DNA of 50,254 nt, taken from Pseudomonas sp. (GTDB lineage Bacteria > Pseudomonadota > Gammaproteobacteria > Pseudomonadales > Pseudomonadaceae). Numbering within the stretch: the stretch's first letter is position 1; each line of letters starts with the position of its first letter. The stretch covers positions 1-50,254 of the forward strand of contig NZ_JAQGNX010000015.1 of the NCBI RefSeq assembly GCF_028293835.1, written 5' to 3'. Positions 18,332 through 26,380 of the stretch are shown piece after piece. The translations under genes were made by a program, and so were the position numbers. The notes beneath the pieces are model-generated. The model was given only the letters and a program-made list of their open reading frames with translations. It had not been told where the DNA came from and made no database searches.

Positions 18332-19067
18332 ACGCGAGTACCACGGCGCAGATCACAAGGAAGCCGCAGAATAAGGTTCGCAGGGTTTTTTCCGGCAGTG
18401 AATGGGCCAGCCTCACACCCCAACTGATGCTGGCCAGGCCGCCGACGGCCAAGGGAATACCCATCTGCCAATTGACGTGACCATGCACCGCGTAAGTAAT
18501 CAGGGTGATGGTGGTGCTGGGCGTCGCCAACGCTAAGGCCAAGCCTTGGGCGACCACCTGTGTCGCGCCGAATATCCCGGTGAGAATCGGCGTGGCGATG
18601 ACCCCGCCGCCGACCCCAAACAAACCACCCGTGACCCCGGAGCCGATGCCTAATACCCACAGCCATTTTGCGTGGCGCAACTCTGCGCCGGGGTTGCCGT
18701 TACGCCAGTACATCTGAATCAGGTTGAACGCGGTCAGGATGATCAAAAAACCGACGAATGCCAGACGCATGCTGTGAGGGTCAAGCCTTACTGCCCACAA
18801 TGAAGTCAGCCAGGCCAGGCAAAAGCTCGGGATTATCAGCATCAGGGCATTGCGCGGGGAAATCCGGTTACGCTGGTTGTAGCGCCATAACGCCAACAGC
18901 ACGTTGGGCAACACCATCAGCAACGCGGTGCCCTGAGCCAGTTGCTGATCCAGACCGAATAACACACCCAGGGTGGGAATCGCTACCAGGCCGCCACCGA
19001 TGCCAAACAGGCCACCCAGTGTGCCCATGGCCGCTCCCATCAACACAAACATCACGACTTCAATCAC
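18321..19067 (-). CDS. TauE/SafE-family sulfite/sulfonate exporter
   Basis: A 248-residue inner-membrane protein with about eight hydrophobic segments and the duplicated family motif GLFGIGGGLVAIP (near 20) and GLFGVGGGVIATP (near 149). TauE/SafE members export sulfite, sulfoacetate or similar anions; the substrate here is unknown. GTG at 19067 is chosen because it gives the family-like start VIEVVMFVLMGAA; an in-frame ATG 5 codons later is an alternative. Its 3' end overlaps the LysR gene by 11 nt. No terminator is visible between them. Confidence 0.88.
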   Translation of the reverse strand: MIEVVMFVLMGAAMGTLGGLFGIGGGLVAIPTLGVLFGLDQQLAQGTALLMVLPNVLLALWRYNQRNRISPRNALMLIIPSFCLAWLTSLWAVRLDPHSMRLAFVGFLIILTAFNLIQMYWRNGNPGAELRHAKWLWVLGIGSGVTGGLFGVGGGVIATPILTGIFGATQVVAQGLALALATPSTTITLITYAVHGHVNWQMGIPLAVGGLASISWGVRLAHSLPEKTLRTLFCGFLVICAVVLAFKV

Positions 19068-19222
19068 ACCGCACCCCAATCAACTGATGCGCGCATGCTA
19101 CGCAGTCCGGCCGAGGCAGGAAATGCAAGGGCGGCACTATTTGCTTAGCATTTGCTGAACAGGGGATTCACGGTTCATGAACGGTGCGTATGACACGCTG
19201 ATCAGATGACCGAAATTTATCT

Positions 19223-19250
19223 GGCGCATTAAACATCGCGGCACTAAATT
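19223..19250 (+). promoter_or_regulatory. Candidate OhrR operator before ohrR
   Basis: GGCGCATTAAACAT and GCGGCACTAAATT, about 30-55 nt before the ohrR start, resemble the blocks upstream of ohr (GCGCACTAAATA and others at 19853-19920). Sharing the motif between both promoters suggests autoregulation by OhrR. Confidence 0.4.
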
Positions 19251-19278
19251 AAAGGACACCTGATACAGAGGATTTCTT

Positions 19279-19749
19279 ATGAGCACTGACCACAACGCCA
19301 GCAAAAAAGCGGGGACGTACGATCATCTGCTGCTCGACAGTCAACTGTGCTTCGCCCTGTACTCGACGTCTCTGATGATGACCAAAGTGTATAAGCCGAT
19401 GCTGCAAGCGTTGGGGCTGACGTACCCGCAATATCTGGCGATGATGGTGCTGTGGGAGCAAGACGGCTTGACCGTCGGCGACGTCAGCACGCGTCTGCTG
19501 ACTGACCCGGGTTCATTGACGCCACTGCTCAAACGTCTTGAGGTTGAAGGGCTGCTGAGTCGGACCCGGAGCAAGGAGGATGAACGGGTGGTGCTGCTGC
19601 ATCTGACCGAGCAAGGCCGCGAGCTGCGAGAAAAAGCCAAAACCATCCCCTCCTGCATCCTCGGTGCCTCCGGCAAGACCGTGGCCGAGCTGAAACTGAT
19701 GCAGACCGACCTCATCGCCCTGCGCGGAAATTTGCATCAGAGTCTGTGA
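19279..19749 (+). CDS. ohrR: Organic hydroperoxide-sensing MarR repressor OhrR
   Basis: A 156-residue MarR-family repressor. The peroxidatic sensor Cys24 lies in LLLDSQLCFALYS, the OhrR signature, with the partner tyrosines Y28 and Y38. A second cysteine, C126 (IPSCILG), places it in the two-Cys OhrR class that forms a disulfide on oxidation. The winged helix runs from about 60 to 110 (VGDVSTRLLTDPGSLTPLLKRLE). ATG at 19279 follows AGAGG with 7-nt spacing. It lies 201 nt upstream of ohr on the same strand and is expected to repress it until oxidised by organic hydroperoxides. Confidence 0.95.
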   Translation: MSTDHNASKKAGTYDHLLLDSQLCFALYSTSLMMTKVYKPMLQALGLTYPQYLAMMVLWEQDGLTVGDVSTRLLTDPGSLTPLLKRLEVEGLLSRTRSKEDERVVLLHLTEQGRELREKAKTIPSCILGASGKTVAELKLMQTDLIALRGNLHQSL

Positions 19750-19768
19750 TGACTGGGTTTTACAGGCC

Positions 19769-19796
19769 TCTGTAGGAGGTCGCCCGTCGCGCAGCT
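19769..19796 (+). repeat. Dispersed repeat, partial copy
   Basis: CTGTAGGAGGTCGCCCGTCG and GCGCAGCTG resemble the outer parts of the repeat at 11238-11286 and 36832-36879 but lack the central TCTCCGACGCC block. It sits just after the ohrR stop. Confidence 0.45.
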
Positions 19797-19852
19797 GACG
19801 TGAGAACACAGTTGCTACAGTTTTATTTGCGCTGCAAATTGCAAAATTTACC

Positions 19853-19920
19853 TTGCGCACTAAATACTAGCGCGATACATTTGCTTGGCACTTAGTTAGC
19901 GCGCAAACATTTAGCGCAAT
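19853..19920 (+). promoter_or_regulatory. Candidate OhrR operator/promoter of ohr
   Basis: TTGCGCACTAAAT (19853-19865) and ATTTAGCGCAA (19909-19919) form an interrupted inverted repeat. Between them TAGCGCGnnACATTT-like blocks occur twice, at 19868-19882 and 19897-19912. The segment ends about 30 nt before the ohr start. The arrangement fits an operator overlapping the promoter of the peroxide-induced ohr gene. The exact OhrR footprint cannot be fixed by eye. Confidence 0.5.
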
Positions 19921-19950
19921 AAACCCAACCATTGATATGAGGATTTCACC

Positions 19951-20370
19951 ATGGACACTCTCTACACTGCAGTTGCAACCGCCACCGGTGGCCGTGATGG
20001 CCGTGCTGTTTCCAGCGACAACGTCCTTGATGTCAAACTGTCCACCCCGAAAGCACTCGGTGGTGCTGGCGGTACAGGCACTAATCCTGAGCAGCTGTTT
20101 GCTGCCGGTTACTCGGCTTGCTTCATCGGCGCACTGAAGTTCGTCGCCAGCCAAACCAAGGGCACCGTCCCCGCAGACGCTTCGATCACCGCCCATGTCG
20201 GCATCGGTCAGATCCCAGGCGGCTTTGGTCTGGACATCGACTTACACATCAGCTTGCCAGGCCTGGAACAAGCCGCTGCACAAGCCTTGGTCGATGCGGC
20301 TCACCTCGTCTGCCCTTACTCCAACGCCACCCGTGGCAACGTTGACGTACGCCTGCACGTAACGGTCTAA
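19951..20370 (+). CDS. ohr: Organic hydroperoxide resistance protein Ohr
   Basis: A 139-residue OsmC/Ohr-fold thiol peroxidase reducing fatty-acid and other organic hydroperoxides with lipoylated proteins as electron source. The reactive Cys57 (YSACFIGAL) and resolving Cys121 (HLVCPYSNAT) are present, with R18 and E47 as the active-site partners. ATG follows GAGG. Under OhrR control in known systems; ohrR lies directly upstream. A strong bidirectional terminator follows. Confidence 0.96.
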   Translation: MDTLYTAVATATGGRDGRAVSSDNVLDVKLSTPKALGGAGGTGTNPEQLFAAGYSACFIGALKFVASQTKGTVPADASITAHVGIGQIPGGFGLDIDLHISLPGLEQAAAQALVDAAHLVCPYSNATRGNVDVRLHVTV

Positions 20371-20388
20371 GGCCCCTGGCTTTGGTTG

Positions 20389-20434
20389 CACCCACAAAAA
20401 AACCCGACGCGATGGTCGGGTTTTTTTGTGGGTG
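20389..20434. terminator. Perfect bidirectional terminator, ohr and efp
   Basis: CACCCAC, seven A, CCCGAC (20389-20408) pairs without mismatch with GTCGGG, seven T, GTGGGTG (20415-20434) around a 6-nt loop. Each strand presents a GC stem followed by a T-run, so it can end both convergent transcripts. The stem is 20 bp. Confidence 0.93.
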
Positions 20435-20449
20435 CGTAAAAGGCTGCGC

Positions 20450-21019
20450 TTATTTAGCGCGGCCTTTGTACGAACCGCCTTCACGGGTGTCGATTTCGAT
20501 CTTGTCGCCAATGTTGACGAAGTCGGCAACGCTCAGCTCAGTACCGTTTTTCAGTTTGGCTGGCTTCATCACTTTGCCCGACGTGTCGCCACGTGCGGAA
20601 CCTTCGGTGTAGTCAACTTCACGAACGATAGTGGTCGGCAGTTCCACCGATACCAGACGCTCTTCAAAGAAGATCGCTTCGCAGACGTCAGTCATGCCTT
20701 CTTCGATGAACGGCAGAACAGCTTCCAGATCTTCAGCGTTCAGCTCGTACATGGTGTAGTCAGTGGTGTCCATGAACGTATAAGTGTCACCGCTGATGAA
20801 AGACAGGGTGGCTTCTTTACGGTCGAGAATCACGTCGTCCAGTTTGTCGTCGGCGCTGTATACGATCTCGGTCTTGTAACCGGTCAACAGGTTCTACAAC
20901 TTGGTCTTCATGATTGCGCTGTTACGACCGGACTTGGTGAATTCCGCTTTCTGAACCAACCAAGGGTCATTTTCGAGCTTAATCACTGTGCCGGGTTTGA
21001 GTTCTTTACCAGTTTTCAT
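20450..21019 (-). pseudogene. efp: Elongation factor P, interrupted by an in-frame amber codon
   Basis: The reading frame encodes a complete 189-residue EF-P, the factor that rescues ribosomes stalled at polyproline. It starts [10 protein letters not shown] and ends SYKGRAK, with the usual [12 protein letters not shown] segment. The modified arginine of the EarP-type EF-P is present as R32 (KSGRNSA). Codon 42 is TAG (20896..20894) between MKTKL and NLLTGYKTE, where related proteins have Lys (AAG); a single A-to-T change explains it. The reading frame is otherwise undamaged, which suggests a very recent mutation or a sequencing or assembly error rather than an old pseudogene. A truncated product would be only the first 41 residues. 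Directly downstream of earP, its modifying enzyme. Confidence 0.9.
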
Positions 21020-21065
21020 TACGAATATCCGAATTTGGATGGATTTACAAAAATCTAGGCCGCGT

Positions 21066-21071
21066 ATCATA
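21066..21071 (-). promoter_or_regulatory. Candidate -10 element of efp
   Basis: TATGAT on the minus strand overlaps the earP stop codon and is followed by ACGCGGCC, a G+C-rich start region, 47 nt before the efp ATG. The -35 region is poor, so the assignment is tentative. Confidence 0.35.
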
Positions 21072-22200
21072 GCCAATTTAGATAAAACAGTACTAGCGCC
21101 GCGGCGAGATCGGCCTGGGAGGCCTGTTCCAGACACCAGTGCTCAGCGTGTTTGGTGACCTGGGGCCAGTGTAGTTGCAGCTCCGACCAGCGTTGGCCCA
21201 TTTCATTGCCACTGTTCCAGGCCCGCCACAGGTTCCTTAAGGCCTCACTGGCGGCCGGCGACAGGCCTTTGAGGTACATCTCAAGGAAGGCATCCAGTTT
21301 GAGCCAATGCGCGTCGTCGTCCTGTTGATAGATGTGCCACAGCAGCGGACGCCCGGCCCATTGCGCGCGAACGAATGAGTCTTCACCCCGCACTGCGTTG
21401 AAATCGCAGCTCCACAGCAGCCGGTCGTAATCGTCCTGCCGGACAAAAGGTAATATCTGCACGGTCAATGCGCCACGGCGTTGTACTGCTCCGGCGCGTA
21501 ACTCATCAACCTCCAGCCAACGCTGCACATCGCTCAGAATCCGCCCTTCTGGTACTAGCAGGTGCGTTGGCCGAGGGTCCTGCGCCAAGACCTCCAGCCA
21601 GTTGGCTAACCCGGCGTTCTCGTAGGCGAACAGTGAAATCAGCCGCGCGTTCTCAACCGGCTCGACACCCAGGCCCTGCAAGAAGGCCCGCTGAGCGCCG
21701 ATGTCTTGCTGGAAAGCATGGCGCCTGTCCAACAGCCCCGCTTCGCGCAACAAGCCGCCGGTGTCCGGACGAAACCCCGGGAAGAAGAAGATTTTGCGTA
21801 GGCCATTGGGCTGCGGCGACGGCAGCGCATGGCAACCAGACACCCACTGCTCGGCGCTGAGGTATTCCAGGTTCAGCCACAACGGTGGCAGCGAGCGCTT
21901 GGGCATTGCATCGAAATACGCGGGCGGCAAACGGCAGGCAAATGCCTCGATCACCACGTCCGCGACTTCGGTCGGCTGCCAGTCTTTGCTCCAGTGACAG
22001 ACGCTTACCCCGTCGTGCCATTGCTGTGCAGCCGTTGCATCGGCGCCGGGACACAGACGCGTGAAGGGCTGGAGATCATCCACCCACAAGCGCACCGCAC
22101 AGGAATGCTCGGCGGCCAGTTGCCGGGCGAGTCGCCACGTCACGCCGATGTCGCCGTAGTTATCCACAACGCTGCAAAAAATATCCCAGGTGGCTTTCAT
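21067..22200 (-). CDS. earP: EF-P arginine rhamnosyltransferase EarP
   Basis: A 377-residue GT-B inverting glycosyltransferase (formerly DUF2331) that transfers rhamnose from dTDP-rhamnose to Arg32 of EF-P. The catalytic residues established in the family are at the expected positions: D13 and D17 in [11 protein letters not shown]193 in LFAYEN, and R271/E273 in NAVRGEDSF. The length is typical. ATG at 22200 begins [17 protein letters not shown], the family start. It lies 47 nt upstream of efp on the same strand. Rhamnose donor genes are not in this window. Confidence 0.95.
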   Translation of the reverse strand: MKATWDIFCSVVDNYGDIGVTWRLARQLAAEHSCAVRLWVDDLQPFTRLCPGADATAAQQWHDGVSVCHWSKDWQPTEVADVVIEAFACRLPPAYFDAMPKRSLPPLWLNLEYLSAEQWVSGCHALPSPQPNGLRKIFFFPGFRPDTGGLLREAGLLDRRHAFQQDIGAQRAFLQGLGVEPVENARLISLFAYENAGLANWLEVLAQDPRPTHLLVPEGRILSDVQRWLEVDELRAGAVQRRGALTVQILPFVRQDDYDRLLWSCDFNAVRGEDSFVRAQWAGRPLLWHIYQQDDDAHWLKLDAFLEMYLKGLSPAASEALRNLWRAWNSGNEMGQRWSELQLHWPQVTKHAEHWCLEQASQADLAAALVLFYLNWL

Positions 22201-22381
22201 GCCCGGCTCTCATCAAAAATAAATTGTCGCTGTACGAGGGGTTGCGTTTGCTGCGTTACAGCGCGGCGGGCTTTCCCACGACTGACCAACGATTGTCCGT
22301 CAAAACCCGCTACGAGCTCCAGCTTTGGGCGCGGGTCGTGCGACAATCGCCAGCATCCACCGCCCACGCCAGGAAGTCCCT

Positions 22382-22801
22382 ATGCCCACCCGTCCGTTAA
22401 AACTGATTTTGTGCATCGCGCTGGGGGTCTGGCTCGGTTGTATGGCGGTGGCGGCTACTGCCATGTTCGCTTACACCTCATTGTTCGCCAGCAAGGTCAG
22501 CGCCGTGGGCGCGGCGGTTAGCCAGATCAAGCTGCATGTTCCGCACAAGAACCCATCGGCATCGGCGTCGGTTCCGGCCGTATCGGGGCCAGATGAGGAG
22601 TCGGAGCAAGGGTCGGACAATCCAATGTTCGAGAAATACAAACAGAACCTGCTAGACACCCAGGCACGGCAGGACGAAGACGATACCAAGGCAGCCCGGG
22701 AAAAACGCATCAGCGGCCCTAAATGCCAGTTCTGGTTGCAGCAGGACCAGACCGCGCCTAGCGAAAAAACCCGCGCTAACGTCAACCAGTTCTGTGGTTA
22801 A
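22382..22801 (+). CDS. Small membrane-anchored protein, unknown function
   Basis: 139 residues. One membrane segment (about residues 8-34) is followed by a low-complexity Ser/Pro/Ala-rich stretch (about 58-75) and an acidic/charged helix (MFEKYKQNLLDTQARQDEDD). Two cysteines lie in the C-terminal part, in KCQFWLQQ and at the very end (QFCG), which could form a disulfide if the domain is periplasmic. ATG at 22382 follows AGGAAG. I do not recognise the family beyond being Pseudomonas-type; no function is claimed. It precedes the GreA/B-like gene by 6 nt and is probably co-transcribed with it. Confidence 0.8.
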   Translation: MPTRPLKLILCIALGVWLGCMAVAATAMFAYTSLFASKVSAVGAAVSQIKLHVPHKNPSASASVPAVSGPDEESEQGSDNPMFEKYKQNLLDTQARQDEDDTKAAREKRISGPKCQFWLQQDQTAPSEKTRANVNQFCG

Positions 22802-22807
22802 AGGTTG

Positions 22808-23302
22808 ATGCCAACGTCCCTGGATAAAAACGCAGTCCTGCAACTGATCGTCGCCACGCTCAAGGTTGATTTGGACCTGTTGCAGCGGGCCGCGCAAACC
22901 GCTTACGAGACCGCGACCCACGAAGAGAATATTGCCGAGAACAAGTACGACACCCTCGGTCTGGAAGCATCCTACCTGGCCACCGGCCAAGCCCGACGCG
23001 TGGAAGAGATCCGCCAGTCGCTGGTGTTATTTCAAAACCTCAACCTGCGCCCCTTCGAGGCCGCCCGGGGGGTTCAGATCGGCGACCTGATAAGCCTCGA
23101 AGCCGACAATGGCAGCCAGCAGCAGCTGTTCATCGGGCCTGACGCCGCCGGTCTGAAAATCCAGCACGACGAGGTGTTGATTACCGTCATTACGCCACGG
23201 GCGCCACTGGGCAAAAGCCTGATCGGCAAGGCGCAGAACGACAGTGTTGAAATACTAATCAAAGGTATACGGCAGTCGTTCGAAATCGTCCAAGCGTTGT
23301 AA
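22808..23302 (+). CDS. GreA/GreB-family C-terminal domain protein
   Basis: 164 residues. The N-terminal half is a long helical region (QLIVATLKVDLDLLQRAAQTAYETATHEE) resembling a shortened coiled coil. The C-terminal half, from about 85 (QIGDLISLEADNGSQQQLFIG to the end), resembles the GreA/B C-terminal FKBP-like domain with VITPRAPLGKSLIGKAQNDSVEI. Such proteins bind RNA polymerase without being true cleavage factors; the acidic tip residues of GreA cannot be confirmed. Start at ATG 22808 with AAAGG just upstream; TTG 22805 is possible. It follows the small membrane-protein gene closely. Confidence 0.82.
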   Translation: MPTSLDKNAVLQLIVATLKVDLDLLQRAAQTAYETATHEENIAENKYDTLGLEASYLATGQARRVEEIRQSLVLFQNLNLRPFEAARGVQIGDLISLEADNGSQQQLFIGPDAAGLKIQHDEVLITVITPRAPLGKSLIGKAQNDSVEILIKGIRQSFEIVQAL

Positions 23303-23380
23303 CCAATCCGTTTGGAGGGTTGATCAGCTTAACTTTTTCTGGGTAAGGTGGCGGCAGCATCACCATCAGTGTCCTGGACG

Positions 23381-23403
23381 GATATCTCCAACTGATATCT
23401 CCA
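23381..23403 (+). repeat. Short tandem direct repeat
   Basis: GATATCTCCA occurs twice (23381-23390 and 23394-23403) with a 13-bp period, ending about 17 nt before the ribosome-binding site of the next small gene. It may be an operator or a simple tandem duplication. Confidence 0.5.
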
Positions 23404-23434
23404 GGTGCATGGACTCATTAAAAGGAGATTTTTC

Positions 23435-23632
23435 ATGTCAAACGTCGTTAGTTTCCCAGACGCCCATGAACGTGATCGCCTCAAGTCCAATGATCATCCT
23501 GGGTTGTTATATTTAAGCAAAAAAGAGCGCCTGCTGATCGAGGAGCTCCGCGTGACCAGCCATGCCGGTCGGCAATATATTTATGAGTACGCGCACATCA
23601 TGCAGGCGTCCAAGCCCTTGCATCCAGATTGA
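23435..23632 (+). CDS. Small conserved protein, unknown function
   Basis: 65 residues, no signal peptide or membrane segment; begins MSNVVSFPDAHERDR and has a charged helical C-terminal part (KKERLLIEELRVTSHAGRQYIYEYAHIM). ATG at 23435 has a strong AAAGGAGA ribosome-binding site. Intact codon use and ribosome-binding site support expression. I do not recognise the family; it may be a small DNA-, RNA- or protein-binding regulator, but nothing in the sequence proves it. Confidence 0.7.
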   Translation: MSNVVSFPDAHERDRLKSNDHPGLLYLSKKERLLIEELRVTSHAGRQYIYEYAHIMQASKPLHPD

Positions 23633-24059
23633 CCCGCTGCCTCGCCGTTAGCCTGTCGCTCGGTAAACACGGTCTTCTGTAGGGGCCAGCTCGTTGGCGA
23701 AGCGGTGTAGCGGATACGCCGTGAAACGCGTTGGCGCCTACCGTTATTATCAAAGCGAATCCCATCTCTTGCGCCATGTGAGTGCTTGCTCCTGCACGTC
23801 ATCTAACGCGTCGTCGTCCATAGTTGCCAACTGCGATAAACCCTCAGCCGACGACTACGTGGATCGCCGAGAATCAGCGTGAGTTGGGCCGGTTTAATCT
23901 GCCAAAGATGGCGTGGCGTTAGAGGGCCGAAGATTGACCAGTGTTCAGCCTTCATTCAGGCACAAGGGATGGCCAACATATCGAGTCGGCGGGTGGTGAC
24001 TTATAGTGGCGCACGGGCGACAAGTTGCCCGCTCGATTTCAATTGATCAGGAATTTGTC
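23633..24059 (+). other. Intergenic region (427 nt) with degraded REP pair
   Basis: No convincing gene on either strand. It holds the degenerate inverted pair described at 23678-23742. The remainder leads to the AGGAA ribosome-binding site of the DUF1003 gene at about 24049. No terminator with a T-run is visible. Confidence 0.45.
23678..23742. repeat. Degenerate inverted REP pair
   Basis: TGTAGGGGCCAGCTCGTTGG (23678-23697) and, inverted, CGCGTTGGCGCCTACC (23727-23742) form an imperfect stem of about 16 bp. It resembles the REPIN at 14225-14354 but has many substitutions, so it is an old, decayed element. Confidence 0.6.
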
Positions 24060-24617
24060 ATGACCTCCGTCACGCCCGAGACTGCTAGCGAACCTGTCGC
24101 GCCGAAGAAACCACTGATCGACCATTTACGCTTTCACAAACCCCATTCACACCTGACAACGACGTTCGGTAACGATACGTTCGCCCTCAAGGCCGAGGCG
24201 TTTGCGCGGTTCTTCGGGACGCCGACCTTTCTCGGCGCGCAGACCCTCATCGTAATTTTGTGGGTGGGCGCCAACATCGCAGGGCTGACCCATTTCGATG
24301 TCTACCCGTTCATCTTGCTCAACCTGGCGTTCAGCCTGCAATCAGCCTATGCCGCGCCGTTGATACTGCTGGCGCAAACCCGCCAGGCCGCACGCGACAA
24401 GGCCAACGCCGATGCCGACGCACAGCACCGTGAAGCCCTGGCAGTTGCCAATGAACAACGACTGGCCGACGCGGCGCAAAACTCGGCGCTGATGCTCGAT
24501 CTGCTGCAACAAAACACTCGCTTGACTGAGCTGACAAAAACCCTCACCGAACGGATTGAAACCCTGACGCTGGACATGCACCAGCACTTCGTGAAGAAGC
24601 CTGCGGGGCAGTCATAG
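24060..24617 (+). CDS. DUF1003 membrane protein
   Basis: A 185-residue inner-membrane protein with two close membrane segments (about 63-82 and 85-107: TLIVILWVGANIAG and YPFILLNLAFSLQSAYAAPLILL), the DUF1003 core including the conserved NLAFSLQSAYAAPLILLAQTRQ stretch, and a long charged, coiled-coil C-terminus (about 115-185) probably in the cytoplasm. Function of the family is unknown. ATG at 24060 has AGGAA upstream; 18 extra in-frame codons before it are not needed. Monocistronic as far as can be seen. Confidence 0.87.
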   Translation: MTSVTPETASEPVAPKKPLIDHLRFHKPHSHLTTTFGNDTFALKAEAFARFFGTPTFLGAQTLIVILWVGANIAGLTHFDVYPFILLNLAFSLQSAYAAPLILLAQTRQAARDKANADADAQHREALAVANEQRLADAAQNSALMLDLLQQNTRLTELTKTLTERIETLTLDMHQHFVKKPAGQS

Positions 24618-24780
24618 TGGGGGATAACCGAAACACCGCGCTGCCTGTTTCGCGAAGGTTTCGGATGCTCTAAATGTCTCGAGTCCGCACATTTATATTG
24701 CGACCATAATAAAATATAGGGATTATGTCCGTCATCCAACCGGCCGATGACGCCTTGACTGCTACACGGAGTTTCTCGCT

Positions 24781-25320
24781 ATGCAGATCCCGACTCGTGA
24801 AGAAAAGATCGCTCAGTGGCTCGCGCAAGAAGATGCCGCGCGTAGTCGTCTGGCCAAGCCCGGCACCACCAGCCTCGCAGAGGTCAGCACGATGACGCCG
24901 AGCGAGTTTTTCGAAGGCATCAGCAGCGGTGAATTGCCCTGCCCGCCTATTGGCGTGTTAGTGGATTTCATTCCGTTGGAATGGTCGCCCGGTCGGTTTG
25001 TTTTTCAGGGTACCCCCGATGAGCGTCATTACAACCCGCTGGGGACGGTGCATGGCGGGTACGCCGCGACGTTGCTGGATTCGTGCATGGGGTGCGCGAT
25101 TCATACCCAACTGAAAAAAGGCCAGGCCTACACCACGCTGGATCTGCGCGTAAGTTATGTCCGTGCCATGGGCAGTCATACCGGTCCGGTGCGGGCTGAG
25201 GGCAAAGTCATTCATCTGGGTCGTTCCACGGCCTTGGCTGAAGGGCGTTTGTACGACGTGGATGGCCGGTTGTATGCCACCGGCACCACCACCTGCATGA
25301 TTTTCGACATGCCTCAATAA
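24781..25320 (+). CDS. PaaI-type hotdog thioesterase
   Basis: 179 residues. A leading helical extension (about 1-45) precedes a single hotdog domain with the PaaI signature NPLGTVHGGYAATLLDSCMG (near 82-101), which forms the acyl-CoA binding and catalytic helix, and strands YTTLDLRVSYVRAMG and VRAEGKVIHLGRSTALAEGRLYD. This class hydrolyses acyl- or aryl-CoA esters in the cytoplasm; the substrate cannot be read. GGAG 10-13 nt before ATG 24781. Convergent with the racemase gene 50 nt away. No pathway neighbours suggest a role. Confidence 0.88.
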   Translation: MQIPTREEKIAQWLAQEDAARSRLAKPGTTSLAEVSTMTPSEFFEGISSGELPCPPIGVLVDFIPLEWSPGRFVFQGTPDERHYNPLGTVHGGYAATLLDSCMGCAIHTQLKKGQAYTTLDLRVSYVRAMGSHTGPVRAEGKVIHLGRSTALAEGRLYDVDGRLYATGTTTCMIFDMPQ

Positions 25321-25370
25321 TCACCAAAGCAGGAGGCGCTTGCCCCTGGGTAATCGGCTGTTCCGTGTCA

Positions 25371-26102
25371 CTAACGGCTCAAGTGCGCGTATCGGCCGGT
25401 AAAACCCTTGCCCAGCGGGAAGGCCAAATCGCCGTGTTTCGACGTACCGAGACCCAATTCCACCAATGACTCGGCAAGTTTCACCGCCGCGCTGACGCCT
25501 TCCACCACGGGGATGCCAATGGCCTCGCTTAACACTTGGCGAAGGTCAGCCATACCACCACACCCCAGCACGATAGCGCCTGCGCCCTCTTCATCGCGCA
25601 ACCGGCGCCCTTCAACAGCAATACGCTCGATCAATGCGTCGTCGCAGGCTTCCAACGCGAGCACAGGAATTTCCAGGCAACTGACCGATGTGCAAAGGCC
25701 CTGCATGCCATAACGCTGCAACAAATGCTCAGCAATGATCCGCGTGCGGCCCAAGGTAGTGATTACCGCAAAGCGGGTAGAAACAAGGCTGGCCAAGTGA
25801 AACGCCGCCTCGGCAATACCAATGACCGGCCCGATGGCCAACTCCCGCGCAGCCAACAAGCCTGGATCGCCAAAGCAAGCGATGACATGGGCGTCGTAAC
25901 CGTGGGCCACGCCTTTTCGAATTTCTTCGAGCAGGCCAACGGCAGCAATCGCCTCGTCGAAATGCCCTTCAATGGATTCAGGACCGTCCTGCGGGCAGCA
26001 CGGGAAAATCTCGGTGCCCGCCCGTGCGACGGCTTGTGCAGCGACGCCGATTTTATGGGTCATGGCTTGGCTGGTGTTGGGGTTGATCACCTGAATACGC
26101 AT
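25371..26102 (-). CDS. Hydantoin/allantoin racemase family (Asp/Glu racemase fold)
   Basis: 243 residues, cofactor-independent racemase of the HyuE/HpxA type with two catalytic cysteines, C76 (VIACFGDPG) and C181 (LGCGGMADL). These enzymes interconvert the enantiomers of 5-substituted hydantoins or allantoin. ATG at 26102 is preferred over the GTG two codons upstream because AGG lies 7 nt upstream. It is divergent from an NCS1 permease across 336 nt, so the pair probably imports and racemises a hydantoin-like compound (inference). No hydantoinase or allantoinase gene is in the window. Confidence 0.88.
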   Translation of the reverse strand: MRIQVINPNTSQAMTHKIGVAAQAVARAGTEIFPCCPQDGPESIEGHFDEAIAAVGLLEEIRKGVAHGYDAHVIACFGDPGLLAARELAIGPVIGIAEAAFHLASLVSTRFAVITTLGRTRIIAEHLLQRYGMQGLCTSVSCLEIPVLALEACDDALIERIAVEGRRLRDEEGAGAIVLGCGGMADLRQVLSEAIGIPVVEGVSAAVKLAESLVELGLGTSKHGDLAFPLGKGFTGRYAHLSR

Positions 26103-26137
26103 CGACACGCCTCGCTTCTGAGCAAACTATCAAATAA

Positions 26138-26147
26138 TTGTATACAA
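26138..26147. promoter_or_regulatory. Operator-like palindrome near the racemase gene
   Basis: TTGTATACAA is a perfect 10-bp palindrome 36 nt upstream of the racemase start. GTATAC-centred sites of this kind are typical operators of GntR/FCD-type regulators that control catabolic genes. Confidence 0.6.
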
Positions 26148-26370
26148 CTATAAGTCAGCACGAGACCGCCGATCCAGCCTTGATTAATGCTTCCAATAAA
26201 GCTGCTGATGCTTGCACCGCATAGGCGCAGGTGCACCGCCATTGGGCGTTCGGGCGGCGCTCAAGTTCTGCCCCGGATTGACGCGACGCCTTGCAACCTC
26301 CTGAAACCACCGGTTTGAACGTGCTTGCGTTGTGGCCATGGCTCCATTGGCACACATCGTGCGTATCGAA

Positions 26371-26380
26371 TCGTATACAA
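26371..26380. promoter_or_regulatory. Second operator-like site near the permease gene
   Basis: TCGTATACAA differs by one base from the site at 26138-26147 and lies 59 nt before the permease start. The two sites suggest one regulator controlling both divergent genes. Confidence 0.55.

Noticed and set aside
20450..20887. Two separate genes in place of efp
   Set aside because: Both halves lie in one frame, the residues join exactly as EF-P, and no ribosome-binding site precedes the TTG of the second half. One base change explains the break.
20894..20896. Selenocysteine or pyrrolysine recoding of the efp TAG
   Set aside because: Selenocysteine uses TGA, and pyrrolysine decoding is not known in Pseudomonas. 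The site is Lys in relatives and not catalytic.
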